A DNA stretch of 45,145 nucleotides from Parachlorella kessleri (Eukaryota; Chlorophyta; Trebouxiophyceae; Chlorellales; Chlorellaceae). Location of the stretch: the NCBI GenBank assembly GCA_001598975.1, contig BBXU01001171.1:1-45145 (forward strand), in the 5' to 3' direction. Shown piece by piece: positions 34,380-45,145 of the stretch; the first letter of the stretch is position 1; every line of letters starts with the position of its first letter. The notes under the pieces are model-generated. The model did not search any database. It saw nothing but the letters and a program-made list of their open reading frames with translations, and was not told where the DNA came from. The translations under genes and the position numbers were made by a program.

Positions 34380-35941
34380 AGAAGCTGATCAAGGCTGAAG
34401 CAGACGTGCAAGAGCTAAAAGTTTGCTACTCGCTTGCAGACCACACTTTCCCCGAGGAAGTTGAAGGCAGTGAACCCGCCTCTAAAAGTTAAGTGGAAGG
34501 GGGAGTGGGCGAGGCAAGTCAACGATCAACATCCAAGCCATACGAAACCATTGGTGAGGAGCCTGCTCACTAACCCGCCACGCGAGATGAGGCGACCAAG
34601 GGCAGGCGCGGGGTTAATCGACCCTTCAGTTGGACCCTTACTTCACGTGGTACTCTTTTGTTAGGCTACGACAATTGAGCAGGCATGTGCGCATGGCTCG
34701 GTTGGCATGAATAGCTGCTTGGCACCTGTATTCCGCTGCGAGCATCCATCCTGACTTACTTAGCGCTGGGGAATAAGTAGGTAGAGCCGTCAGCCACGGG
34801 ACTTGCCTGAAGGAGGTTGGTCAGCGCCTCTCTGCTCCCACAGGCAGCCTCAGGGAAGGGGCTCTCCTTGCGTTTGCAGCAGGTTGGCAGGCAGGATTTC
34901 TGCCCACAGGTGCGCCCACAAGGTAGCAGCAGCGTGTAAATACATTGTTGTTTTGGCCACAGCAAGAGCAGCAGCTAAGGGAGAGGGTACTATGTCATGG
35001 TGGTGAGGAGGACATGTATGTTGTCCTTGGGAACAGGTCTACCCAGGCTAGTGGCAGGTAGCTGCACGTAGCCAAAGGGCACCTGTCGGCTGCAAGGGCG
35101 GCAGGGATAGGCGGCCTCTCCTGACACATAGCCTGCTTGTTCCTTCCTTTCGGCTTTGCTGGCTGATGAGGCTGGCACCCGCCTTGCTGCTGTCTACCCT
35201 TGCCAAGTTGCAAGTTGCTGCCACATGCATTCCATCAAGTTGCCCTCCCAGCACAGCCTTGGGCCACACATTTACTGCTCTCCAGAGGAGCTTGAGGCCT
35301 TTGTAATTCCTTGTTTATTGTCGGTAGCCGCTTTCCATTCTTTGGTGGCACACCTTGGCGGGTTTCCCCTCAAACTGAGTAAGGTCTGAGGACAGTGAGT
35401 GTGGGAGGGTGGACCAATTGGGAGCCAGCTCACACAGGTGGTCAGATGCTGCATTTGAAAAGTGGCTACCGCAGGTGGTCAGGGAGCATGGGTGCTATAT
35501 TTTGGACTTTATTTCCTTCCGCGGTGGCACCTAGCTGGTACAGTTGGCTGTTCTGGCATCAAGACCCTTGGAAGTTGTGCTAGAGTGACCTGCACTGGTG
35601 TTGAACAACTGGTATGCCAGTGACTGTAGTCGACCACTGCGACCTGCCGTACGGCTTCCCTTGCAATTGATCGATGGCGTGAGAAATCACTAGACAATCC
35701 TTCCGACAAGACGCGTCTTTTTTGGGGAGACCCGTGGCAGGTTCGCGCCCAGTCGAGCGCGCCAAGACGAAAGCTGGTCATCTGCCATTATTTCATCAGC
35801 TCTTTATGCTACTGGGGTCTAGAAGGTCAAACCAACGCCAGAAGACGTCCTGAGCTGCCGTGGGTATGTTTGTCAGCTGCCATCGCGAGGTGGAGTGTTT
35901 AGTACGATGAACTGACGACAAGAGAGCTGTACACGGCTTCG
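34380..35941. promoter_or_regulatory. Divergent region between RibA and NPHP4
   Basis: 1562 bp between two opposite start codons. Short open frames exist on the minus strand (for example 34756-34965 and 34990-35178), but none shows a family motif, a coherent exon structure or neighbours to join, so I call no gene. A T-run near 35719 lies next to GC-rich sequence with no clear RNA fold. Confidence 0.45.
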
Positions 35942-38900
35942 ATGGCATCGCGGTCACCGTTAGGGCCGCTGGCCGCAAGGAGTGAGTGCAGTCCAAGGCC
36001 CATCTAGCCACCTCAGGCTCGCTCCCCCTCAGTGACCCATACCCTGTACTAGCACTATTGACTTGTCCATCTCTACAGCCCACCTGCCGACGCTGCAGGC
36101 CCTGCAACCCCGGTCCGCCGGCAGCAACCTGCAGAGCAGTGGCTGTGCTTTGCGCTCGCTCAGCAGTCACGTGTTGCACCCCACCCTGACCCAGAAGCTC
36201 TCAATGGTTCCAGCATCTGCATGCCGCTACGGCTGCGGCTGGCATGTCTGGAAAGCCTTCCACTTTTTCAGGGCGAGCACAGCAACTTTGAAGTGCGCGC
36301 TGGACTGACGCTGTTTGACGGCAGCACCGCGGGCGGCTGCTTCTTTGGTAACACCGTCTTCAGCGCTCCTGTGGCATATGATATGCGCAAATCCAAAGGG
36401 TGAGTCGGACAGGCGCACATGCCATTATCTGGGGGATAGGGGACACTAAACGGAGCAGGGACTGGGGCTGCACACATGTGCGGCCCAGAACTATGCATAG
36501 AGGAATCTTGATCGGGCATCGAACGTGCCGCAGGAAGAGGGGCTTCCATGTGGACCTTGACGCTGACATTTTCTTCCACACTCGCGTCCCGCTAGCTGGA
36601 GATCTCTCTGCGGTTGTGGAGGTTGTGCTGGTCCAGCGCACAGACGATGGGATCATTGAGGCAGAGTACAGCGCCGGTTGGGCACAGCTGCCACTGCAAC
36701 TTCTGGCACAAGGGCAGTTAGTCAGTCACTTAGCAAGGGGCAGCAGTTCAGGCTATGCATCAGCGCCGTCATCACCTTTGCGAAGTCCCACCAAGCGGGG
36801 CCTTGGTGCTCCGTCAGTCTTCTCCTCTCCAGGCGCGAGTGTACAATACGAGGGCCAGGAAGGACTCTGTTCCGTGCCAGTATATGTGGGCAGCCCACGG
36901 TATCTGCTGCTAAAGCAGGCCTTCCCAGAACAGGCCTACCCACCACAGCAGCTCACGGCCGATGGGGCCGAGTGCCGGCTCTATTTCATGGTGGGTTCTT
37001 GATGCCTGGCTAGTGAGCCTTTACGTACATTATGTGGACATTTTTGTCAGCCCTAGTATAGCCAATGGGCAGAATGCTGGCTGATGCATAGCCATGACAC
37101 ATCTGTACGGACATAAGTTAAGTTGTCAATGATAGCACCGTTCCTCGTTATTTGCAGCTGGAGACCTTCCCAGGAATGCGTGCATGGCTTCCATTGGTGC
37201 CAGAGAACTTTCTGCTGTCCTATGCTGACGTGGTGCCAGGGGTTCAGCGGCTGGATGCAGAGAGTGGGTTGCCCACCCAGCGCTTCCTGGGCACAACTTC
37301 CCTGCTGCTAGAGGCCCGGCTGGCCAGTGTGCATGCTGTGGTCATGTGCGACCTGCAGCTGCAGGTCCGTCTATGACAGATTGGAGTTGTGACCTGCACT
37401 AGCATAGACAGCTGCTGACAAACTGCTGTCCCTTGGTGCCTCGAGCAACTGGCGGGGAACAGCACCCACGTGGTCAACCTAAATCTAAGGTAGTCAGTCC
37501 TGCACAAATGGCAGTAAGGATGGCTGCTGGGATGCTTTTTGCTGAGGTCTTGTTCCTGCTCCTGCTGCACAGCTGCCCGATGGCTTCCTGGAAGTAGTGC
37601 GCAAGGTTCTTCTTGGAGGTGGTTCGCCCAACTCCCCAGGAGCTAGCAAACCTGGCGGCTATGGAGGGTAAGCCTATGTGTGGAAAGAGCTATGTATGCA
37701 TGGGAGGAGCGGCAAGCTGTTGACATTCAGTCAACTGGGCTGAGGATATGTTACTTTGTGCACCTGTGGCGGGCGCTCTAGGTTGCTGGTGACAACACCA
37801 CAAGTGGGCAGCACTGTATGTTGAACCGTTGTCGAGTGTTGCTAGTGCCCCTTTTTGTACCAGGTCTGCTGCTCGGCTCCCACTGCCGCTGCGGGAGCTG
37901 CAAAACTGCCTAAGGCTGAGAGCTGCTGTGCACAATGGTCGCACCTTTGTTGGCCCAACGGTGTGGGGAAAGCCTGGGACCCTCGAAGTGGCAGACGGAC
38001 AGCGAGGTAAGACACAGCTACGCCTGCTCGCTTTCCAGACAGCCTGCCTTTGTAGGCAGATACAGTATGTGTGACATCTCCGATGAATGCTGTCTTCAAT
38101 TAAAGGCATGCGGCACTGGTGGTATTGCCCGCAGGAGCGCACCGCATAACGCTAACTGAGCAGCTGCCACTGGCGTGGGTGCCTGGCGACGTCTGTGTGG
38201 CTGTGGTGCTTGAGCTGCTGCTGGTACAAGGAGATGCTGATGCTGAGAACCCCAGCAGCTCCTCCGCCACAGTGCTGTCATGGGGAGTTGCGGCACCCTT
38301 CAGCCGTGTCAGTGGCGATGGAGCAGCACTGGTTGCAGAGGGCCCGAAGCAGGCGAGGGGAGGCCACTGTCTGTCGCTGTTCTGATCTTTTGCTGGGCAC
38401 GGAATCTATGTGCCCAGCTTATATCACTCGCAAGGGGATCCTCAGAGCTACTTGCGGCTCGCCTTTCTGGCTTGCCAACCTCTGCTTTGTGTTGCAGATC
38501 GCCATGAAGAGTGGTCCTGGCCACTGGGTGCGTCATGTCCCTGTGCTGGACTGGCGAAGGCTATTAGAAAAAACCAACCGCATCAGCCCTGATCCCCCAC
38601 TGGCGTGCTTCACCCTGAGGTATGATTGCTGCTGGGCGTCTTGCCAGCTATGTGGCCAGGGCTGAATCCTTCGGCACCCTTGCATAAGTTGATAGCTGCA
38701 GGCTTCCGTGGCTAACGAATGTTGCCTTACCTTGCAGGGAGGCTGTGGGACAGGGCATCTGGCCACCGCCCTTGTCACCTGTTAACCTTGTGCTGTCCCG
38801 ATCTCCTTCCCTGCAAATGCGGCAGGAGAGCTTGCAACCAGAGTCGTTGCCTTACAGGCAGCCCAGCGCTAGAAGCACCCCACGGCACTCAAGGGCCCCC

Positions 38901-41900
38901 TCTGTCGTGCAGCTGACTGGTCCAGCTGACAAGGCAGCGCCCGTCCCAAACCAAAGCCATGTCAGCTCACAGCCTAGTCGTGCGTTTAGTGGAGGCGGAG
39001 AAATACAAGGGCAGAGGTCTTCCCTTTCTGTAGCGTCAGAGGCAGAGACAATGCACACCTTACGAGACGGGAGCACCAGCCGTGGCACTGTTAAGGGCAA
39101 GGTGGGCAAACATGTAGGATTGGGCGAAGCGATTATGGGTGGGAAGGTATGCCCCCACAGAGCTGAGAGGTGCTGCAACCGTGGAAATGAGAGCGTACTG
39201 CATCACATCTGAAGGGCTGCAACCCTAAGTTTAAATTCTATTTCCTAATGTAGGTCATGGCTTCCCAGGCTAATGTGGGCAACTACAAAGCCATCGCTAG
39301 GGCAGAGACCATCCAAGCATGGCAGATTAATGCCCGGCCTGCCACCACTATGTGTCAGCAGGGGCAAGACTGGCAGCAGGCAGACCAGACATATGCATCT
39401 GGTGCTGTGAGCCTCATGCTGCCTCCTGTGAAGACAAGGACACCTGATGGTCAGCTGGAAGAATGGTCGGGGACTGTTAAGGCCAAAACACTTACAGCGC
39501 TGCGGACCAAGGTAGGTATCTGTATGACAAGGCCAAGGAGCGTCACATTATGATCATAGGGAGAAGGAAGATTTACTTGGCCTGCCCTCCTCCTCCTGGC
39601 CGGAGGGTCTAAGCCAATGCTGTACCTCCGGCTGAGGTCGGCTTGAATGGGTTGAATGGGTTGCAGGGTGATGAGGAGGCTGTTTTTGCAGGCAGCCCAT
39701 CTGTGCAGTACAGCGCTGGAGTTACGGGGGCTGCCTTCACTTTGCGGCCAAGTCCCTTTGGTCAGGAGGCCAGGGCAGACCTGGCAGGCTCTGACTGGTG
39801 GTACCCAGGCAGCAGCGGCCGCCTGAGGGTGCGGTTGACCGACGTGGCTGCGCTTGCAGCAACGGCCACCCCGCTTACACAAGCCTTGGACCGGAAAATC
39901 AGTCTTGCAGCTGAGCTGGAGGACCCGCTGGGCACCAATGGGGTCACCCTGCAACTGCTTGGCTATGCGCCCGCTCATGGTGTGAGCATGGAAAGCCTGG
40001 GAGGGGGCATTGCAAGTGACAGCATATTAACTCCAGCTGCGGATGGCAACGGCGGCCGCATCCACTTTACCTTCCGGTTGTTCACCAACCAGCCTACGGT
40101 GACCCCAGCAGCCCAGGTATTGTTGCTGCCAGCAACTGGGGGCGGCGGGGCCGCCAGCGGCAGGCTATGTGCTCTGGTGGCACCAACCGCAACTGAGTCA
40201 TTGGGGTATGATGGAAAGTCAGCTTTCGTAGCAGCAGGGTCAGCTGGCAGTCCTACACTAGCTGCCGGGATACCAGTGACACTGTCTCTGCAGCCACCAG
40301 AGCAGGTGGAGCTGCAGCTCAGTCAGCTGGCAGCACAGGGCCTGGGAGAAGACTGCAGGTCCAGTGTGGTGCGGCAGCTGCGCCTGAGGGCAGCTCAGTA
40401 TCTGGCAGAGCGGTGGCTGCAAGTAGATGTGTGGGACAGCACTTCCTTGCTGCAGGTGGGTTGCCCTTGTGAGGTTCCTGGGGTTTGCTCCAGGGTGACA
40501 GGTTGCATGTGAGTAGTTGATTTATGCTGGTAGAACTAGAAGAGGTCAGAGGCTCGCCAGGTCGCTGGGGACTTGCATGGCATGCTGTGTAGTGACTACA
40601 GGGCAAATCAACTGAAGCTGCATGCACATTGGAAGCATATGATATGGCAATAGTTTGACTTCAGCTCTTGACTTTGCAGGTGGGCACCTTTGCCGTGCCG
40701 CTGCGAGGGCTATTGCGCCAGGGCCAGGAGACTGTGGAGGTTGTCTACCAGTGTCCACTTCTGGACCAAGCCCAGGCTCTGCTGCAGGACACCGAGCCAA
40801 CTGTCCTTGACTCAGCTCCCTTGAAAGGCAGTGTTATCCTTAGGCTGATCAACCGGGGCTGCAAAGGCATCCTGGATCTGGACCAGCCGGAAGCCATGGC
40901 AGGGTCGTCAGCCACAATGGCAGCAAGCCAGCCGGCAACGCCCGCCGGTCGGCAGCAGCAGGGGCAGCAGGCTGTGGCAAGGGTAATCCGTGCCAAGCCA
41001 GCCTTAGATGTAGCTGGGGAAATTGCACAGGACCTAGCGGGTCTTTCATTGGTAAGTATCATGAGGCAGAGGTTAAACGATTGTTGCTCATTACGTTTTT
41101 TTTGCTCATCATGCTGAGCTGTGCTGACAGGGCATACCCGGACAAATGTGAAATATTACATGCTTCCTACCGCCGTGCTGGGTGTATTGAACTGGACGAC
41201 ATGCGGCCTTCAGGCTTCTACACCCTCAAGGAGTCTGAAGGAGGAGATCATACAGAAGGCTCAGCAGAAAGTCCAGCGCATACTTCATTACAGGTGGCCG
41301 TACACTCTGTGACCTGTCAAGCCTGGCGTTGCCCACTTGTTCGAGCTCCTTTTTTGCGCGCCACTGCATGAATCGCACGACCCTCCTACAGACGGGGACC
41401 CTTAAATTATAGATAGTTGCACAACCCTGACCTGCTTTGCAGGCATGCAGCAGCTCGTCCTGGCGGTGAGGGTGATGGCAAGGATGTAGGCCGCCTGGTA
41501 CACGACCAGCTGCTGGCTGACATTGAGCAGGCCAGGGACCGCTGCAAGCCTGACATCATCCTACGCAAGCTGCAGCAGGAGCTGCCTGCCAGCGTGGTGA
41601 GCTCATGGGGACGTGGGCTGCAATTTCGTCGTATTTTGCGTGGCATTCATGCACAGCACCTTGTCTCAGGCAGCACTGGCCCCGGGCATTTCCGCGCCTG
41701 CCAGCCTCCTGGCTTGCAAAGACAGAGACAGACTTTGCAGTGCAATCAACGATGGCGAGGCAACAGATTGCACAAGTATAGTATCTGGAAAGTGAGCCAC
41801 TGGCGCGCTGCCTCATGTCGCAGGCTGTCTGTGCTGGCCCTGGCGAAGCGATTGGCCTGGAGAGGGAATTTGTGAACCCCAGCCATGAGGAGGGACTGTT

Positions 41901-44252
41901 TGAGGTTACCTCTACAGCCCCTGGCGAGCTGGTGTTAGTCGCCGATGGTCAGGAATGGCAGGCACTAACACAGATATCAGGCTTGGCAGGTGGGCCTTAA
42001 CAAAGAGCACAGCTTAAAGACAAATCCATGTGTCTACTGCCAACAAAGTCCCAGTTTTGTGGAAGCTCATCTGTGGTGCTCCTTTGCGGTGGCAAAGTAA
42101 ATTACCACCACCACCACCAACAACAACCAAGGGAGGCCTTCATGTCTGCTTGATGTAGGTTTGCTTAGTCAGGGCGATGGCAATGCACCTCGCCACATCA
42201 TCACCACCCCACACTTCCGAGTGGGTCCACGACAGCGCGCATTACTGCGGTTTAGGCTGCAGAGCCCAGCATCTGGTCTCAAGGGTGACAACCCCCGCTG
42301 CATACATGTCAGCATCAGCCGAGTCAACGAAGATAGGATAGCGGCCACGATGCAGCGTCATTTGCTTGCTACCTCCACACAGCATGATAGGCAGCAGCAG
42401 CAGCCACGCAGCCCCAATGTCCGGTTTGCGGCGGCCGGCCCGTTTGCCGAGCAACAGCCGATTAGCAGCGTGGCCCCAACAGCTGCAGTAGCATCTTTCA
42501 AAGTGGTAGCTCTCCCGCAGCCCCACATAGTAGACCGAACATTGCGGCTCTATCACCCAGCCGCGTCCAGCCAAGTCAGTCAGACTGTGCTCTTTGGACG
42601 CCTGCCAGCTGCCAGGAGGCTGGAAAGTGGGAGCCTGCGCCTTGCGTGTCATGCAGGGCTGACTCTCAGCATCATAAGGGGTGCGTTCATGCATGTGCTG
42701 CTGGTCATAGCAGCAGCCAATTTGCACTTGATGCCTTGTACTCTGCCTGCGTGCCATGCTAGGTAAGCTCTCCTACTGAGTGGTCTTCTTCTATGCAAAA
42801 ACCTGAGCAAGAACCCGCCTCCTCTGAGCTTCATTGCAGGGCCCTCCCCCCACCAGCCCGTTGGTGTGAGGCTCTCCTGCGCCGCACCGGCCGTCAGCAG
42901 CACAATATGCTACCACCTCTCGGCTCTCACGGCAGCCTCACCCAGCCCCCAGGAAACATGGGAGGTATATCTGCACTGCCTGCCCTGCGTGGAGATGACC
43001 GCGGTGGTGGGGGAGAGCGTTACCACGGTGAAGGAGGTGGCCGCTCCTGCTGGGGAACCCCTGCAGCTGAGCTGCCATGGACTCTGCCGGGATGAGCTTG
43101 AGGTGGGTTGGGTCCCAGGTGCAGCCGAGGAAGTGATGAGCATGGTTTGCAGATATGATGCATGAGCACTGGGGTGCAGGTAGGAGCGGTTGCCCATAAC
43201 CTTATAGTGGGAAAGTGACATAAGTGCCAGGGGTTGACACCTGCCACAGGTGGGTCTTGACCACAGCAGTTGCTCGCTGCTGGGGCCATTAGCAGCAGAC
43301 AGTACGTTGCCGGTTGTGCATGCAAGCGTCCTGTATGCTCTTCCGTGCAGTGCGCTCCACGGGAGGTGGACCTGCATCCCGGCACCCAGGGCCGCATACA
43401 GCTGATCTACACACCTCAGCAGCCCACCAAGAGGGACGCATTGGTATCTGTTGTGGATGATGCAAGGCAGCGGCCGCTTGAGATGCTGCTGGTCCGTCTC
43501 GACTCCACGGCCACGCGTGTCAGCAGGCAAGTGTCTGCCCGTGCAAAGCTTTGTTCTCACTATGTCTGTAGAAGGCGGGGGACACCCTAAGGGGCCGCCT
43601 CCTGGGCATTGCAGGTCAAAGTTATGCTCCATTTGTTTCATATCTTTTTGAGTTGAAGCAAGCAGGGCTTTTCTAACCTGCCGCAGGAATTTTGAAGTGA
43701 CTGTGGATACAGGCAAAACCACCAGCAAAAAGGTTTCCTACACCAACCCTTACCAGCAGCGCCGGTCCTTTGCGTTCAGGACTAACAAGCCAGGTGCGCT
43801 AGTTTTTGCTTGAATGGCTTGTACACTGGCGTGAATGGCTGATCTGTCCAGCTTGAGGTAAGCAGGTAATCTCCAGTATCTTAACAGGCAGCACCGCCTG
43901 CCACCCTCATCAACAACTCCCAGTTGGGTAACCCTTCCCAGACTGGTGGTATGGCAGTGAAACAGCGGAAGCAGGATTGAGTTTGCGAGTGCGAGGGTCC
44001 GCCCATCTAACCCCATGTTTGCCTGCTCTACAAGTCGCTCTGAAGGCGTTTCCCTTAGTTGCAGGCCTGCTGCGCTTTGGCAAGGCAGAGCTGGAAATGG
44101 GCCCTGGGGCTACCGCCCAAGTGAGGATGACCTTTGATGCCAGCGGCGGCAGCAGCACATCTGGTGGCACCCATGAGCTGCTCGTCTTTGTGGACGACTT
44201 GGCACAAAGTCGTGTGGCCGAGTGCTTCAGGGTGACGCTGCGCATCATCTGA
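35942..44252 (+). CDS. NPHP4: Nephrocystin-4, ciliary transition-zone protein
   Basis: Twenty exons: 35942-35981, 36099-36399, 36534-36990, 37158-37364, 37573-37667, 37864-38006, 38135-38352, 38498-38619, 38738-39146, 39254-39511, 39667-40455, 40680-41051, 41214-41293, 41443-41596, 41824-41989, 42159-42680, 42840-43102, 43351-43526, 43687-43793 and 44065-44252, 5067 nt, 1688 aa, phase kept. Segments follow the animal protein in order: a C2-like N-terminal part with AVVEVVLVQRTDDG, LPLVPENFLLSYADVVPG, LQVDVWDSTSLLQVG, then Ig-like domains with EREFVNPSHEEGL, ADGQEWQ, VVALPQPHIVDRTLRLYHP, ETWEVYLHCLPCVEM, VSYTNPYQQRRSFAF and a final LLRFGKAELEMGPG. NPHP4 works with NPHP1 and RPGRIP1-type partners to gate the cilium. 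It is longer than the human form, with low-complexity inserts around 210-235 and 550-650. Introns 7 and 18 need GC donors (38353-38354, less certain; 43527-43528, CAG|GCAAGT). Exon 1 and exon 13 boundaries were set by phase. Confidence 0.95.
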
Positions 44253-45145
44253 TGGGGCTGGAGCCCACTCAGTCTTTAGACACCTACCAAACATGCTTGT
44301 CTGAACCAACGAGATGCCTGCACTCTATTGCACCTTGGGAAGCTGCTTGCCTGATCTACTCTTTTAGCATGTCCATTCTGTACTTACTAAAATGATGCCA
44401 GTGGCGGTTTTTACGTTGTAGTCAATCACTTGTAGCCAACGACACATAGCAACAGCCATGCAAATGCACTTGTACAGACTGAGTAAGAGCGATGAAAAGC
44501 ATGGGTATAGGCAAAACTTGCTAAAATAAGGAGGAAAAGGTGCAGGAACCGTAGGTAAAATGCCATGCACAGGAATGCCATTGGCGACAACAGCACTGGC
44601 CGCTGACCTGACCTGCCAAAAGCAGTGCAATGTTCATTGCCGTCTCAACCAAAACTCACCCTGCCCTCAACAAGTTACTTGGTCATGTCAGAATGGTTAA
44701 CGTTGCAAGTGACAAGCTGGTTAGGGTAAAGTAAAACAAAGCAAGCATATCAGTCAAATTCATAACAGGACGACAGGCTGGTCAAACACACTGTATCAAA
44801 GTGCTGACCGCCAGCAGCAAAGCGGACAAGTAGCAAAGACGGGGGCCTGTATGCCAGCATAGCAGTTCATTGTGAGGGTATGTTTGTGTTTATCACAATA
44901 TGCTGGCAAGGCAATGCAGAAAATGTGGGCCAGCTTAAGGCAGCAGGCGGATCCTGGGGAGGTGCCCCAGGCCTTGCACCGCGCATGCCCAGAAGTTCTG
45001 GTGCTGTTTGCAAAGACCAAACAGACTGCACGCATAAGATGCTGAGACCCATGGATGCCTTGTGGTTGCTATGTTTGTCCTAAAGGCTTCATTTGTTCGT
45101 AGTCCCTTTGACCATCCCATTGCGGTTCTATCTCCACATGCCCCC
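44253..45145. other. Region downstream of NPHP4, no gene seen
   Basis: NPHP4 3' UTR and intergenic DNA of lower GC than the exons. No TGTAA signal on the plus strand and no coherent coding frame were seen on either strand up to the window end. Confidence 0.5.

Noticed and set aside
34756..35269. A small minus-strand gene built from short open frames
   Set aside because: No frame shows a recognisable domain, and no set of splice sites joins them convincingly. Chance open frames are common in GC-rich DNA.
35700..35770. Possible small nuclear RNA with an Sm-like T-run at about 35719
   Set aside because: None of the conserved 5' or loop sequences of U1, U2, U4, U5 or U6 could be found around it.
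41130..41213. NPHP4 exon 13 starting at the acceptor near 41130
   Set aside because: That acceptor gives a stop or the wrong phase after exon 12. The acceptor at 41212-41213 keeps phase and leads into a coherent helical segment.
1..45145. Transposon, IS or CRISPR content
   Set aside because: No transposase, reverse transcriptase, long terminal or inverted repeats, or regularly spaced repeats were seen. The repeats present are local copies of gene segments.

Overview
This window is nuclear DNA from a green alga (Chlorophyta). It is GC-rich, gene-dense and very rich in introns, with acceptors almost always of the type ctgcag or ttgcag. The gene set points the same way: a chloroplast calcium-sensing receptor CAS, a plant-type RWA wall O-acetyltransferase, several proteins with plastid-transit-like N-termini, and nephrocystin-4, which implies a species that makes cilia at some life stage. 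Candidate algal poly(A) signals (TGTAA) lie downstream of some genes. I rebuilt ten genes by eye, requiring reading phase to be kept across every intron and comparing with remembered family motifs. No alignment or RNA data were available. There are 73 inferred introns in all.

Layout. 481-3215 (+): 3' end of an RWA/CASD1-type O-acetyltransferase whose 5' part lies off the window. 4880-7930 (-): SpoU/TrmJ-like RNA 2'-O-methyltransferase. 8240-10579 (+): VTT-domain (TVP38/TMEM64-like) membrane protein. 11516-14045 (+): U-box E3 ligase candidate ending in a CaaX box. 15013-17848 (-): aldo/keto reductase. 18369-22444 (-): Golgi-type GT61 glycosyltransferase. 22988-26490 (+): CAS. 27199-31235 (+): YacP/Rae1-like NYN ribonuclease. 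32009-34379 (-): GTP cyclohydrolase II without a DHBP-synthase domain. 35942-44252 (+): nephrocystin-4, 20 exons. The rest is intergenic or UTR, and I see no supportable tRNA, rRNA, transposon or CRISPR.

The genes do not form a pathway. They fall into loose groups: wall or secretory-pathway polysaccharide work (RWA, GT61), plastid functions (CAS, and by their N-termini TrmJ-like, NYN, aldo/keto reductase and GTP cyclohydrolase II), and the cilium (NPHP4). Two gene pairs are head-to-head: GT61/CAS with 543 bp between the start codons, and RibA/NPHP4 with about 1.56 kb.

The most unusual signals concern gene structure. First, short tandem or near-tandem copies of exon-intron junctions sit inside introns or just past the stop in at least four of the ten genes (RWA twice, TrmJ-like, CAS twice, NYN), often three copies each. 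They look like a recurring local duplication process that makes spare splice sites. Second, 7 of the 73 inferred introns need a GC donor to keep frame, mostly with the strong GCAAG form, which is far above the usual eukaryotic share. Third, the U-box protein ends in CAIM, a predicted prenylation box, next to a repeated SPAPLLP motif.
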